From NCBI RefSeq assembly GCF_030272615.1, contig NC_081415.1:379217392-379281391 (forward strand): 64,000 nucleotides of DNA, in the 5' to 3' direction. The notes beneath the pieces were generated by a model. That model had not been told where the DNA came from. It saw nothing but the letters and a program-made list of their open reading frames with translations, and did not search any database. Position numbers and translations under genes: made by a program. The DNA is from Cryptomeria japonica (taxonomy: Eukaryota; Streptophyta; Pinopsida; Cupressales; Cupressaceae). Positions 1 through 11,663 of this stretch are shown here, piece by piece (position 1 is the stretch's first letter; each line of letters opens with the position of its first letter).

Positions 1-1
1 C

Positions 2-23
2 GTGCATCTAATCACCAGTCCTA
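2..23 (+). repeat. 22-bp exact direct repeat, copy 1
   Basis: The 22 bases here recur exactly at 1879-1900. Sixteen of them (5-20) also occur in reverse complement inside both LTRs of the gag-only element (11935-11950 and 15849-15864). This is probably a fragment of a dispersed retroelement family. Confidence 0.7.
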
Positions 24-239
24 AAAGAGTATAATGGCACTTTGAATGCATTTTTGTGATGTGAAATTTGTAGACACTTAAAATTGGATAACGCTTGTGG
101 TGTCATACTTTAACATGTATGTGCTTCCTATTATTAGGTTTCACACTTACTAACATTTCTTCTATGTTAACATTTGATCTTTATCATCTATTAACATTGT
201 GCCATTCTTTTGCATTCTTTTCCTATTCAATCCCATTTT

Positions 240-660
240 CTTGAATTTGAATTAGGTCTTCTCGATGTCAATATCAATTGTCATTTCATAATCATGATCA
301 ACTTTTAATGAACTAATCAGATATTGTTTTAACCTTAATCGATGACAATTAGGGTTGTTTTCAATCATTTTCAATATCAATCTTCTTTCAATCAATTATC
401 AATCAATTTGGATCAATTTGTATCATTTTTAATCATTATCAATTTCTATCAATCTTGATCGATTCATCATTGATCCCTATCAATTATCAATCATCATTTA
501 CCACTATCAATCTTTGTCAATTTCCATCAATCCTTGTCAATTTTGATTGATTTTTCATTGATCCCTATCATTATCAATTTGGTTAATTTTTGGTCCTTAT
601 AAATCATTGTGATGATCTCATGTTCATCATCATCGATGTTAATCATGTCAATCCTATCAT
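240..660. repeat. Low-complexity TCAAT/ATCAAT-rich tract
   Basis: Dozens of overlapping tatcaat, tcaatc and atcaatt words occur without a fixed period. It reads as a decayed simple repeat; no coding potential is visible. Confidence 0.6.
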
Positions 661-949
661 GGCATCATTTAATCTAATTAATTTATCATTCTAGTTAGGG
701 TTTAATAATTCTTTAATTATTTCTCCGTTTTATTCCTTTTCCTATCTAGGGTTTAATAGTTCATCAATTAGTTATCCCTTTGTCCTAAGTAATTTATTTT
801 AGGATTTATGAATTAGTTCATTATCACAATTCCCTTTTTCCTATTTTAAAATTAAATATTATTTATTTAGTTGCCTAATTATGAGGTTTGTTGGAGAAAT
901 TAATAAATAAATATTATTAATTTATCCCCCACTTCTCCTCCTCTTTACT

Positions 950-1028
950 AGCTTCCATTCCTCTTTTTTAGCTTCCATTCCTCTTTTTTAGCTTCCCTCC
1001 TCTTTTCAAGCTTCACCTCCTCTTTTCC
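950..1028 (+). repeat. Tandem repeat, about 20-bp unit, four copies
   Basis: Four consecutive units start with agcttcc or agcttca and end in a pyrimidine run (950, 970, 990, 1009). The first two are identical and the last two are diverged. Confidence 0.8.
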
Positions 1029-1878
1029 AGCCTTCCACTTTCCTCATTTTTGAATGGTAAATTGCCCTCCACAATTCACTCATTTTGTCATATTTGTCAT
1101 ATCTGACATATGACATATTTCCCCACTACTTGTACTTCATATTTCTCCTATTAATCTGGCCTTCCCTTCCATGAATTTGAAGTGGGTATTCTCAATCAAT
1201 TAGTATGATTTGTGGTACAAGGCATCAATTCTTAGGCATTGATTTGAATTCATCTCAACCATTCAATTTTGCACGTTCAAGTCTATAAATTAGATTCAAT
1301 TTCAATCATTTTAACAATCACATTTGAAGTAAAATCACTTTGCTCAAATTATTAGATTTTAACCATGCTTCTAGTATCCTTATTATCACTTTACTTTCAA
1401 TACATTAGCACCTATTTATTGAGAGCCACATTCACCCATTTGAAGGAGAAAGAAGAAAAATCAAGCCATGCAAAGTAGATGAATTGTGATATGGTTTGTA
1501 TGCTTTATTATTTAATTTTTCCTTTGCATCTTGATTGAGTGTGATTAGGTTGTTTCATGATTAGTCATTTTTTGGTTGGAACTTTCTTTTTTCAATAATT
1601 ATGTTTTTCTTAGAATTTATGTGAATCAATGGGTTCTCTTAGAATTTTTCTTGGATATTTGAATCCTTGATATTTTGGTTTGATTTTACTATTTTTGAGC
1701 CTATTTGAGGTCATCTGAGAAGTCTTGTGCATCTAAATCCTATATTCATGCATCTAATCACCAAAACTACATGATTGATTCAAAACTATACATTTGATGT
1801 AGATTTGTGCATCTAATTTAGACCTTCACATTTAACCCAGATTATGCTTTTGATTTTGCATAATTGACACTTAAATTT

Positions 1879-1900
1879 GTGCATCTAATCACCAGTCCTA
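1879..1900 (+). repeat. 22-bp exact direct repeat, copy 2
   Basis: Exact copy of 2-23. Between 1725 and 1900 there are three more partial copies of the motif gcatctaa, so this may be a decayed local repeat cluster. Confidence 0.7.
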
Positions 1901-2606
1901 TGCATTTGATTGCTTATCCTAGTTTTTCATTTGACCAGATTATAGTGACTTTTCGTTTGGATATTGCATCATGGGATCAAAATTGGATTTTGTCTACTTC
2001 ATTTTATGATAAATGAGTGTGTATTAATCATGCATGAGAGTATTTTTGTATTTAGAGATGATTAATTTAATGAGATGGTGTATTTGTTGTTGACATGTTG
2101 AATTGTATTGAAATTGATAATGATGCTTGACTCGTTTCTTCTTCCAGGTGTAATAAATTGATAGTTCATGATATGAGTGATTGAAATGAATTCTAATGTG
2201 TTTAATGGAGATAAATTGTGATTGATTCCTTATCTTTATATGTGATTTATAAATGAGATCCATGTTCATGATGAGCATGATGAGCCTAGGGTATAGTTGA
2301 TAGGGACAACTGGGAAGTGGATCCTAATGTGAAACATAAGATTGATACAAACATGAGATAATGAATTGTGTATTACTTGATATTTGTATTCTCCCTCATG
2401 CCTAAGTTCTTGTCTAGGCTTGGGATGAATTGAGAGGTTGGGAGCATTCATGAGATATGTTGACTGTTAGTGGACTTCTCGTCTACATGAGAGGATGACC
2501 TAGTTTCTCATGAGCTATTGGTGCTATAGATGACACTTCCTAATTTTTTCCCCTATCATATAAGCCCATGTCATAGATTGAGTAGTACCAATTATACATT
2601 GTATTT

Positions 2607-2683
2607 TATGTATGTGATGATGCTTTATGTTCTATGTATATATGATGATGCTTTGTGCTCTATGTGTATATGATGGTGCTCTC
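2607..2683 (+). repeat. Tandem repeat, 23-28-bp unit, three copies
   Basis: Three units of tatgt-(a/g)t-tatgatgatgct type begin near 2607, 2633 and 2661, with small length differences. Confidence 0.65.
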
Positions 2684-3699
2684 TATGTTCATGTGATTGG
2701 TATGATTTTTTTATGTATGGCATGACTATAATCTACTTTATTCTATGCTTGTTGTGTTTGGATCATGTGATCATCACCATGAGTGTAATGGGGTGGACTT
2801 AAGGGTTCCACATGATCGGGTGGTGTTGCAAACCACCATTGGACTAGAGACTCAATACTGGATTCAACATTAGACTTCTTCTTTGTTGTCTCTCGCTTAT
2901 CTTATGTACTATTAATCATGTTATTTCATATTTTTGTATAACTTGAGGACACTTGGCCTATGCACTGTATTCTTGTAGTTATGTATAAAGGACCTTCATG
3001 ATGAAGGGGATGCAACAATAAAATTATGAATGTGATTAAGAAGATTTATGCATGTGTCAGTGTTGATACTAATCACAATGTGTATTATATTCTTCATATG
3101 GTAGTTTCAATGTTGTATTAAGGCTTATCAAAGGAACACTTCAATTGGTGCATTAAAATTAACATAAATATTTCTTATGTAGACTTAGAGATTGATGTAG
3201 TTGTCTCATAAGGTCATTTTATATTCTTATCCATTTGGATTGTATTGCAAGGTAGTGATTCTTGGTAACCATTAGAGGTGTCTTATGTTTATTGAGAGTG
3301 AGTATAGATAGTGTTGATGGTTTTCAGTGCAAGCTGGTATCTGTCAGAACCGTTTGGTGACATCTAGGACCTAGTAGGTGGTCCTGATTGTTGACACAAG
3401 TCTTGTAAATTTTTAGATGGTCTTGTGTGACCCTGATCACCTTAGTGATCTTTTCCTATAGTCTTATATACCTTTCCCTATGTTCAATTATATTTTTGTG
3501 TATCTAGTCTTCTGCATGTGCATAGTCTTGTATCGACAAGCTTACCCTTCTACAAGTTTGAGCATTTATTCATTGTATATAACTTGCATGGAACTTATTT
3601 AATTCAAAAAAAAATTAATGTATTGCTTATTGATTTTTCTCTTGTCCTCTAAGGTTCCTTCGTGGGTATTACACTTGGAGGAACACACAAAATTTTAAG

Positions 3700-4080
3700 A
3701 GTTAAGACAACTATGAACTAAAGTAGAAATTGGAGAAAAAATAGCTCAAGCTAGAAAAAAAAGATGATAGGTTCACCCCTCTTATAGGGTGGTCCACTCT
3801 TCTTAATAGGGTAGATTACCCAGGAGACCCTACAACCTAACATGATTCATCTAAGAAATATTAAAATTTCTCAATCAACACATTTCTAAATGTGGGATTT
3901 TCATTCCACACTTGAAGAGGATGGAAGAAATTGAGCTAATAAGTTGACTAACAAGGATGAAAGATGTGAATAAAGGTCATATGATCACTAGGAAGACTTC
4001 TATCAAGATGAAAAAACACATGAGGATAAATGGGCATGCCACACATGTTATGGGTTAGATTTTAAAATCATTATCAAATG
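3700..4080 (+). repeat. Diverged dispersed repeat, copy 1
   Basis: Aligns by eye, with many changes, to 5340-5740. Both contain a gagaaaaaatag word, a pair of 'caccCCTCTt' phrases, 'accctacaact/cta acatg', a stretch ending in 'tatcaagat' and a 'catgcca/catgtca' segment. No coding frame survives. It is probably two relics of one retroelement. Confidence 0.5.
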
Positions 4081-4914
4081 TTTATATTTATCCATACACT
4101 TGCTAGCGCTTGGTACCTAGTGGTATATTATGGTGTTGATTCATGGAGTTGGATTTTTTACTATTGGTGTATTTTGGTTCTTATCTAGCAATCATTTAGA
4201 GGTATTAATGTGGCTAGGAGGATCAACAACTCTAATTCTAGTGTTAGTCCACAAAAAAGAGATGAAAGATAACAAGCCTTAATTTCTTCATCTTGACTAA
4301 TTTTTCCAAGATATTGAGTTGTCTTGTATACCTTCTCTCATTTTATTCAACCTATCTTAACATTTAGATCACACTTTGCCTTTGAAAAATACAAACAAAA
4401 AAAAATATATAATATCTTTTTTTTGGTATTTTTCTAATGAAAATTGTGATCTAATCAATCTATTTGCAACACAAAATTATTTTAAATGAATGCAAGTTAA
4501 ATGATGTTAATTGAAATTATCTAAATGTAGTTTCTAAGCTTTGTTTTGAATTTTTGTATTGGTTACCTCTTGTTGAAATCAAAGGTTTTTGCAAGTACAT
4601 TCCTTATGTTGGGATCAAGGGATTTCAAAGAATAAGAAGTGGATTAAATATAATTTCATATAATATAATCCAAGAAATAATTAAATTGTCTAAATATACT
4701 AAAGTGATAGAATTATATTCTTACCAAATATTGATAACAATGTGTTACTATCCTTATGGTAGTTTTGGTTTCCTAATTTTTACTTTTCCATCTGCTATAA
4801 AGAAATGAAATTTTTTTATAGAGTTTAACTAAAAAAAGAACTTGCATGATGCTTTGAAGCTTCTCAACAAGTGCCATGATGAATGATGTCCTCAAATAGG
4901 CCAACTTGGTTTAT

Positions 4915-5275
4915 ACTTTCTTCACCTCTTCCACCTTTGGGGTGATTTTCTTAGTGATTAGTTATGGGCAATTGGAGACTTGACTTTGCAAATAAGTTGA
5001 AAATGTTCTAAACAAGATCATGTTCCTAGATGAAAGAATATATACTTTCTAAGGCTTTAGAAGCTCCCTTTGATGTGTGGGTGAGAGTAGAGATTAGTTA
5101 TGGCAATTGGAGACTTGACTTTGCAAATAAGTTAAAAATCTTCTAAACAAGATCATGTTCCTAGATGAAAGATTATAGCCTTTCTAACATATATTTATAG
5201 AGGTACATTCCTCCACATGACTAAGGGGGAGATGGTTTAAATAAGAAGATAGGACAGCAAATCAAGAGAAAATAT
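4915..5275 (+). repeat. Dispersed repeat upstream of 4CL, with internal tandem duplication
   Basis: The segment from cttcacctcttccacc to about 5275 is repeated at 10475-10775 in the same orientation. Within this copy a block of about 90 bases (rattagttatggc...gatcatgttcct) is present twice, near 4957 and 5093. With the other copy it brackets the 4CL gene. Confidence 0.65.
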
Positions 5276-5339
5276 TTAGTTAATAGATGGTTAAGAGGAT
5301 AATATTAACATCTTAGAGGAATGCATTATGTCCAAAACT

Positions 5340-5740
5340 TAAGAGAATTTTAAACCATGGGAAAAACTAGAGAAAAAATAGCCAAAATTGGAAGATTTGT
5401 GCATTAACCAAAAATGACAAGGTCGCTCCTCTTGAAACATGGATCACCCCTCTAACCAAGGTAGGTCACTCATGACCCTACAACTCAACATGGGTCATAG
5501 GTGCACCCCTAATGTCTCTTAAGAACCCCTATATTTGTAAGTGAACTTAATTTATATTTTAAAAGGTGAGGAGGGAAATAAATATAAGAAGGTGACTAAT
5601 AAAGGTAGAAAAGACAAAGAAATGTTCTATCTAGTTTCTATGAGACCCTTATCAAGATAGAAAAATTTGAAAGGAGAAACAAGCATGTCATGCGGGATGT
5701 GAGTTGGATTGTCAAATAATTATTAAATTCTTATATCAAC
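5340..5740 (+). repeat. Diverged dispersed repeat, copy 2
   Basis: Partner of 3700-4080, same orientation, about 1.6 kb downstream. Confidence 0.5.
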
Positions 5741-7291
5741 CCATATAATTTTGGGTGCTCATAGTATCACATTTGAAGTGTAAATTTTTTCATTTGGATT
5801 TTGTTTTTAAATGGCTTAGGTGAAGGCTTGGGGCATTATAAAGGGAATTTATTTATTATTATTCTATGGCATACTTGGGATTGTTTAAATACATTTGATG
5901 AGGAGGTTACAATGATTAAATTAAGACCATGAGTTGTAAGCAGATATTGTATATATAGTTCTGCGACAAGGCAATTAATGCCCTTATAAAGCACCTAAGA
6001 TTTTGACCTTGGTCGATTTGATCAAAATGATAAAAAAGAGGATGTAAAAGAAAGGTATGAGGAGTTACATACTATTTGATGTGCTTGACCATGACCATAA
6101 TCACATGAGAATTAGATTTTTTCCATGGCTCGTGATTTTGGTTACCACTTAATGGTCCCTTGTTTCTAATTTTCATGTGTATATTCAAGGCATGCAATAG
6201 TGGATTGCAAGGTTCTTTGCAAGGAATTTTATGCTACTAGACTGCTATCAATAAGTTAGGTATATCGTATTATTATACCACTTTATTTTGAATAATACAA
6301 GCATGGGTCTCTTTGGGGTGGAACTATTTCCTATAAGGGTTTCTACACATATATCTGGTATTTATGTGGTTTTCATTTTGTGAGTTAATTGATTTGTTAT
6401 ATTGATTCTCTGTTATTTTATCGATTAAATATTTATTAGCTTAAAATCACATAATGATTGGATTAAATATTCATTTTTTATTATTTTTATTATGTTTTTT
6501 ATCCTATTATGTAACAAAAGAACTATTGGTTCTAGTATAGGAAATCATGCTTTAAATCTAATGTCAAGTTGGTTATCTAATCTATCATAAATACATCTTG
6601 ATACATGATTATCCACACTTATTCATATGCATGCTATAAAATCACAAACAATGTATCTATAGCTAAGAAATATATGGCATGCATGTACAAATTACTATAT
6701 TCTAGTTCTCATAGATCTGTGCATAAGGTTTATAACTATAATAGTGGAGGTAAACTTTAGAATTCCAAATAAAAATAGATATTATAATAGCATTTATCTA
6801 ATTATTTTTGAAACATTGTTGAAATATGACATCTCTAATATAGAAGCTTCATCAAATTTTAAACTAAAAATTATTGTGTTGTTTCTTAATGCATTTATCA
6901 ATCCCAACACATGAAAATTTTCTGATGCTAAAATTTCCATAAAATTTAAAACTATAATTCTCTTAAACAATAAAACACTTATATATATAACTTGTATAAT
7001 TTGTATGTTATTATTATTATTAAATTGGTTGATATTGCCTAATTAAATCATACTAGGTATGGTCAAAATTAAATTTAAAGTTCAAAAAGGCTTAATAAAC
7101 AGGAAAAAGTGGCGCACAATGGCACACATTTATGAAGAGAGCTAAGAATGTCGAAGGGGTTCTATTGAATGGCGAAACCCTTCCTTTGAGATATAAACGG
7201 GCACAGACAATGCATAAAACATAAAACTCTGATGAACATAAATCTATCCTTGTTTAAAGGAGAAACCCACGAAAACAAATTTGCAGTGTGT
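5741..7291. other. Intergenic DNA downstream of 4CL
   Basis: Strongly AT-rich with no supported gene. The part nearest 7291 must contain the 4CL 3' untranslated region (minus strand). No canonical AATAAA was found within about 90 bases after the stop codon. Confidence 0.5.
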
Positions 7292-9648
7292 TTATTTGCC
7301 TTCCTCAGGGGCAGGGGCAGGGGCAGGGGCAGGAGCAACGAGCTTTGCTCTCAAATCCTTTCTAAGTATTTTTCCGGCAGCAGACTTGGGTATCGCATGG
7401 ATGAAATACACCTTATGCAGTCTCTTGTAAAACACCACCTGTTTGTTCGTTCACTAATTGTTAGCATGGACCAAATCTAATTGTAAAATAAGGAGAGGAG
7501 CAATTTAGATTTTGCTTCTAAAGCTACCTGTTTGGCCACGAATTGCTTGATTTCATCTTCTGTAAGATCAAATCCGTTGGATCTAACGACGAAGGCTACA
7601 GGAACCTCTCCTGCGGCTTCATCCTTTTGGCTGTGCATCATTCCCCAATTCAACAATCAGCAAAATTTGCAAACAAAAGCAAATTTCTTTTTTTTACCAC
7701 AAATGTAGCTTCACATTAAAGGCTTACGGGACAACTGCTGCGTCTGCGATTGATGCATGGGTGATAAGAATTGATTCCAACTCCGCAGGAGGCACCTGCA
7801 TGTGCAATCAATGAACATATAGAGTATTGAAGTAGAAAAATGAAGCATAATGATGTGAATGTCTTAACAAAAACAACTATTTCTATAATAAATGGAATGT
7901 AATGATGTGAATGTCTAGAAATTTTTTAATTTTTCATCTTTAATTTGATGAAAAAAACATAATGATGTGAACATGTAGAAGGATAACAAAATGTTATCAT
8001 ATGTGAAATTTGATGGGCATCAAGAACAAAATTGAATAAGATAGAAAAACCTGGAATCCCTTGTATTTGATGAGTTCTTTCACTCTGTCCACGATGAAAA
8101 CTTCATCGTCATCGTCAATATATCCAATATCTCCAGTATGCAACCACCCATCTTTATCAATAGTCCTTGCCGTAGCCTCCGGATCATTGAGATAACCTTG
8201 AAAGCACAAACCAGTCAATAAATATTGCAAACAAAAGGAGGAGTAAGAATGAATGTGTGGAAGTTTTTATTGACACCCACAAGACCGACCAGTCTATAAG
8301 ACTCAAAAATTGAAACAATCAGGAAAGAAAGTGGGAGGCAGTGAATACCTTTCATAATTTGGGGGCCTCGGATGCAAATTTCTCCCGGTTTGTTATAGGA
8401 AAGCGATTCCCCGGTGTCCGGGTCAACGATCTTCATGTGGGCGTTGCGAACAACCGTTCCACAGGAGCCGGAGTTGGTAGGGAAGGGGTCCTTGGCGAAT
8501 GCGAGGCACATTGAAAGCACGGGGCCCGCCTCCGTCATACCGTAGCCCTGACCAAAGGTAGCGTTGGGAAGGCGGGTGGAGAGGGCTTGTTGGAGCTCTT
8601 TCCCAAGAGGCGCTGCACCAGAGAGCACAATCCTAATGGAGCTGAGATCGTGATGGTCGAGCATGGGGTTCTTGGCAATGGCCAGCACAATGGGAGGCAC
8701 CACAGGGGCAACGGTGACCTTGTAAGTGTGGATTAAGTGCAGCAGCGTAGCGATCTCAAACTTGTGCATCAGCAGAATGGCGGCGCCGGCTCTCAAGGAA
8801 CAGAGCAACACAGAATTGAGGGAGTAGATGTGAAAGAGCGGGAGCACACAGAGCACCACGTCGTCGGAGTGCAGATAAAGATTGGGGTTGAGGCCATCGA
8901 CCTGCTGAGCAACGCTGGAGAGAAGGCTCTTGTGCGTCAAGATAACTCCTTTGGGGAGACCCGTGGTTCCCGAGGAATAGGGCAGGGCTACAGCGTCGTC
9001 CGGCACGAGAGAAGGGGCAGGGCACTTGTCCTCGTCGCCTTCCAACAGGGCCGAAATGTGACCGCACCCCTCCGGCGGGGCGTCCACCGTTAGGACTTGC
9101 AGGTGGGGAAGGAAGTCGGCGAGCTTTTCGACATAGGCAGCGTGCGTGACAACCATTCGGGCATTGGAGGCGCGGAGTTGCTTGGCAATATCGGCGGGGG
9201 TGTAGAAAGGATTGGCTGTGGTGGCCACGCCGCCGGCGATGGTTGTGCCCAGGAATACAAACGCAAATTCGGGGCAATTGTGGAGCAGGAGCATGACCAC
9301 GTCGCCTTTTCCGATGCCCACTTTCGCCAGCCCCGAGGCCATCTTTCTGGATATTAAATCCACATCTCCATAGCTATAGATTTTTCCGGAAGATCCGTCT
9401 ATCAAGCATGGCCTGTCTCTCACTTTCTCCAAATTCTCGAAGCAATAGGTGTGCAGGGGAAGATGGTATGGAATATCTATGTCCGGCAGCTTTGATCTGT
9501 ACAGATGCTCCTTCACTGGAGAATCCTCAATCATTACACCATTATTAGGGGAATTCTCCTTGACTTGGGAATCTCCATTGATCATTGCACTAGGAGGTGG
9601 GGGTTGCTGCATCAGGGGCAGAGACGGTTGGTCCTCCACCTGCATCAT
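7292..9648 (-). CDS. 4CL: 4-coumarate:CoA ligase (five exons)
   Basis: Activates hydroxycinnamic acids (typically 4-coumarate) to CoA thioesters via an acyl-AMP intermediate, feeding lignin and flavonoid synthesis in the cytosol. Exons, in transcript order, are 9648-8349, 8196-8051, 7795-7728, 7630-7528 and 7438-7292; all four introns have GT-AG ends and the joined frame is 587 codons with no internal stop. Box I ([11 protein letters not shown]) is at residues 225-235, box II (GEICIRG) at 422-428, a GWLHTGD motif at 450-456, and the expected adenylation lysine in AGKILRK at 562. The N-terminus is roughly 40-50 residues longer than the conifer 4CLs I know and is rich in Gln, Pro and Ser. The C-terminus is an Ala-Pro repeat ending in EEGK, with no peroxisomal SKL signal. 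Start chosen at the first of two adjacent ATGs, with A at -3; Met22 is the main alternative. It looks intact. The assignment to 4CL rather than a 4CL-like peroxisomal ligase rests on the box II sequence and missing SKL. Confidence 0.95.
7306..7335 (-). repeat. Hexanucleotide repeat coding the Ala-Pro tail of 4CL
   Basis: Tandem cctgcc on the coding strand (ggggca on the plus strand), about five units, encodes the [10 protein letters not shown] tail just before the stop. Slippage could change the tail length without breaking the frame. Confidence 0.85.
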
Positions 9649-9747
9649 TGTGCTTGCAAGCTTTGGATTTCTCTCTGCTCCTCCTCTAGTTCTCCTCCTC
9701 CCAGGACGCCAAGAGAGTGGACGTGAGAGAGGGAGATGAATTTGATG

Positions 9748-9753
9748 TTTATA
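9748..9753 (-). promoter_or_regulatory. Putative TATA box of 4CL
   Basis: TATAAA on the coding strand, 100 bases upstream of the ATG. A start site about 30 bases downstream would give a 5' untranslated region of roughly 65-75 nt. The leader between them is CT-rich. Confidence 0.65.
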
Positions 9754-9813
9754 AGCAAGCTCTCTAATTCAGAGCCACTTGAGTTTGAGGGGCCGGTGAA
9801 CGTGTGTGTGTGT

Positions 9814-9820
9814 GTTAGGT
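9814..9820 (-). promoter_or_regulatory. AC-III type element (ACCTAAC)
   Basis: ACCTAAC on the coding strand, about 60 bases upstream of the TATA box and directly beside a (GT)n run at 9802-9813. AC elements are bound by R2R3-MYB regulators of phenylpropanoid genes, so this placement fits the 4CL assignment. The match is exact; function is inferred. Confidence 0.6.
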
Positions 9821-9934
9821 GGAGATTGTGGTGTGGCTTTCGTTTTTTTTTTAAGGCATAAGAGTATCTAACATGATAAGAGTAATCGAGGTTGAGGGGT
9901 AGATTGAAGGAGATGATGGCGTGAACGTGGAGAC

Positions 9935-9940
9935 GTAGGT
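9935..9940 (-). promoter_or_regulatory. AC-I-like element (ACCTAC core)
   Basis: ACCTAC on the coding strand, followed by G where the AC-I consensus has C. Another MYB-like core, CAACTAACC, is at 9960-9968. Both are weaker than the element at 9814. Confidence 0.35.
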
Positions 9941-10234
9941 AAAACTGTTTGGCGATGCTGGTTAGTTGAAATGGCCACTCCTTTTACTTCCTCTTCCTCT
10001 CTTCACCAACTACTTTCTCCTCTTCTCTTCTCCTCTCTTCTCATCTCACCTTTGACCAGATTATGGTGTGGGTCTTATTCATCCACAAGTCCGAAAATCA
10101 TATTTAATGAACATACACCCAATCCAATGGAGTGGCATTATAGCTCAAATTCGAATCTATCGATAATTCAACTCTAATCGTAATGGTTGGTACTTATTTT
10201 TTATTAAGTTGACTCACCATTTAATTTTTATGTA

Positions 10235-10400
10235 TATTTATTTATTATTTATGAAGATTTGAGATTTGAGTTCAGTTTCATCTAGATGTCCATACATATA
10301 CTTTACAATTAAACCAAATATCATTTTGTTCCATTTAGTTATCTTTATCGTGCTTAAAGGCTAACTAAAACTATTTATTACGTTGAGAGATGTAACTACA
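10235..10400 (+). repeat. Dispersed repeat, copy 1 of a local pair
   Basis: From tatttatgaagattt to aactatttattacg, this segment matches 10778-10922 with scattered substitutions. The 10475-10775 repeat lies between the two copies. Confidence 0.7.
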
Positions 10401-10474
10401 CTAGGAGTGAGATGTGAATATTTAACAAAAAATATTTAATGAAACCTATAGAATTGACATATCAAAATTATAGT

Positions 10475-10775
10475 TTCTTCACCTCTTCCACCTTTGGAAT
10501 AATTTTCTTAGTGATAAGAGAAGATATAAGATTGAATACTAATTTGGAAGGCTTTAGAAGCTTCTTCCTTTGATGTGTGAGTGAGAGTAGAGATTAGTTA
10601 TGGCATTTGGAGACTTGACTTTGCAAATAGATTGAAAATATTCTAAACATGATCATGTTCCTCAAGGAAATAATATAGACTTTTCAACAAATATTTATAG
10701 AGGAACATTCCTCCAAATGAAGAAGGGGGAGATGATTTAATATGAAGATAGGGCAACGAATCGAGAGAAAATATT
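10475..10775 (+). repeat. Dispersed repeat upstream-side partner of 4915-5275
   Basis: Same orientation as 4915-5275, sharing the cttcacctcttccacc start, the block with gatcatgttcct and the tail gagagaaaatattta. It lacks the internal duplication of the other copy. Confidence 0.65.
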
Positions 10776-10777
10776 TA

Positions 10778-10922
10778 TTTATTTATGAAGATTTTAGATT
10801 TGAGTTTAGTTCCATCTAGATGTCTATACATGGACTTTATACTTTAAACCAGGTGACATTTGGTTCCATTTATTTATCTGTATTGTTCTTAAAAGGCTAA
10901 CTAAAACTATTTATTACGCTAA
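10778..10922 (+). repeat. Dispersed repeat, copy 2 of a local pair
   Basis: Partner of 10235-10400. Confidence 0.7.
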
Positions 10923-10923
10923 A

Positions 10924-11565
10924 TGTAGAAATATGTTTGTATTTAGAAAAATGCTATCCAAAACCCTCTTTCTTTCATCTTGTGTGTAGCTAGAGGTACT
11001 CATTAGAGCTGAGAGACCTAGAACAACATCAAGAGCCTAGTATAGACTTGTTCCTAGAATTTGGACTTGTTTCCCTAGGACCAAGGCACCCGGGGCACTC
11101 TTGTCCTTAGTATTTTTCATCAAATTTCATTGGTGGCTTCCAGCCTGCTTTAAGTTGTAGATTTTTCATTAGTAGCTTAGCCTTAGAAGACCAGAGCATT
11201 TTGGGCACCCTAGACTTTCCAAATCAGCATCAAATTTCAATTACAGGTGCAGAGTCAAATTCCTTATCCATTTTTGTACCTATTGTGAAGTTTCTATTTC
11301 ACTATTATTTAGTACAATTAGTCTAGGTTGCTAGTTCATGCATGCACATCCTAGCATAAATCTTTGCACTCAATTTGCATCTCGTCAATTACATTTTCAA
11401 CTCAAAAAAGGGGAATATAATCCAATTAGTATCCAACCCTCTCCTTAATATAATTGAGTTTGAATCTATTGATTCACTCTCCCTTTTAATGTTGTGTGTG
11501 GAAAATAGATCATTTCCTAATTTACAAAGCTTAACTTGTAAAACCCTAAATTTCCCTACTTTACA
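10924..11565 (+). mobile_element. Putative 5' LTR of an old element, followed by a primer-site-like motif
   Basis: The segment ends in ...ctttaca, followed after three bases by tggtgaacccgac (11569-11581). Exactly the same junction ends the LTR at 60795-62003. The left edge (tgtagaaa at 10924) is only a guess. About 80 bases after the primer-like motif the gag-only element is inserted, and no coding region of this older element is recognised. Confidence 0.4.
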
Positions 11566-11663
11566 TTTTGGTGAACCCGACTCTTCTTGCACTTTCATAT
11601 TTTTGTGATATCAAATCTGATTTTTTATAATTTCATTGCATGCATTGAGTTGACATTTCTTTG

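Larger units (their letters stand above)
1..3699. other. AT-rich intergenic DNA, no supported gene
   Basis: No ORF here resembles a known family. The stretch holds short tandem repeats, a TCAAT-rich low-complexity tract and a recurring motif gtgcatctaa (near 4, 1727, 1807 and 1881). The part from about 2750 to 3060 has a T-rich run followed by a caataaaa motif at about 3017, which looks like an old LTR tail, but no matching second LTR was found. Confidence 0.5.

Noticed and set aside
7232-7480. Plus-strand open frame over the 4CL last exon
   Set aside because: Antisense shadow caused by the ggggca repeat.
8737-9739. Several open frames opposite to or out of frame with 4CL exon 1
   Set aside because: They are shadows of a GC-rich exon; products have biased composition and no family resemblance.
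9971-10177. Short plus-strand ORF starting near the 4CL promoter, Ser/Leu-rich
   Set aside because: 68 codons with no recognisable motif. It could suggest a divergent gene with a transit peptide, but nothing follows it.
11655-11663. Possible target duplication tttct for the gag-only element
   Set aside because: Would need LTR ends without TG..CA and does not fit the inner LTR edge at 15579.
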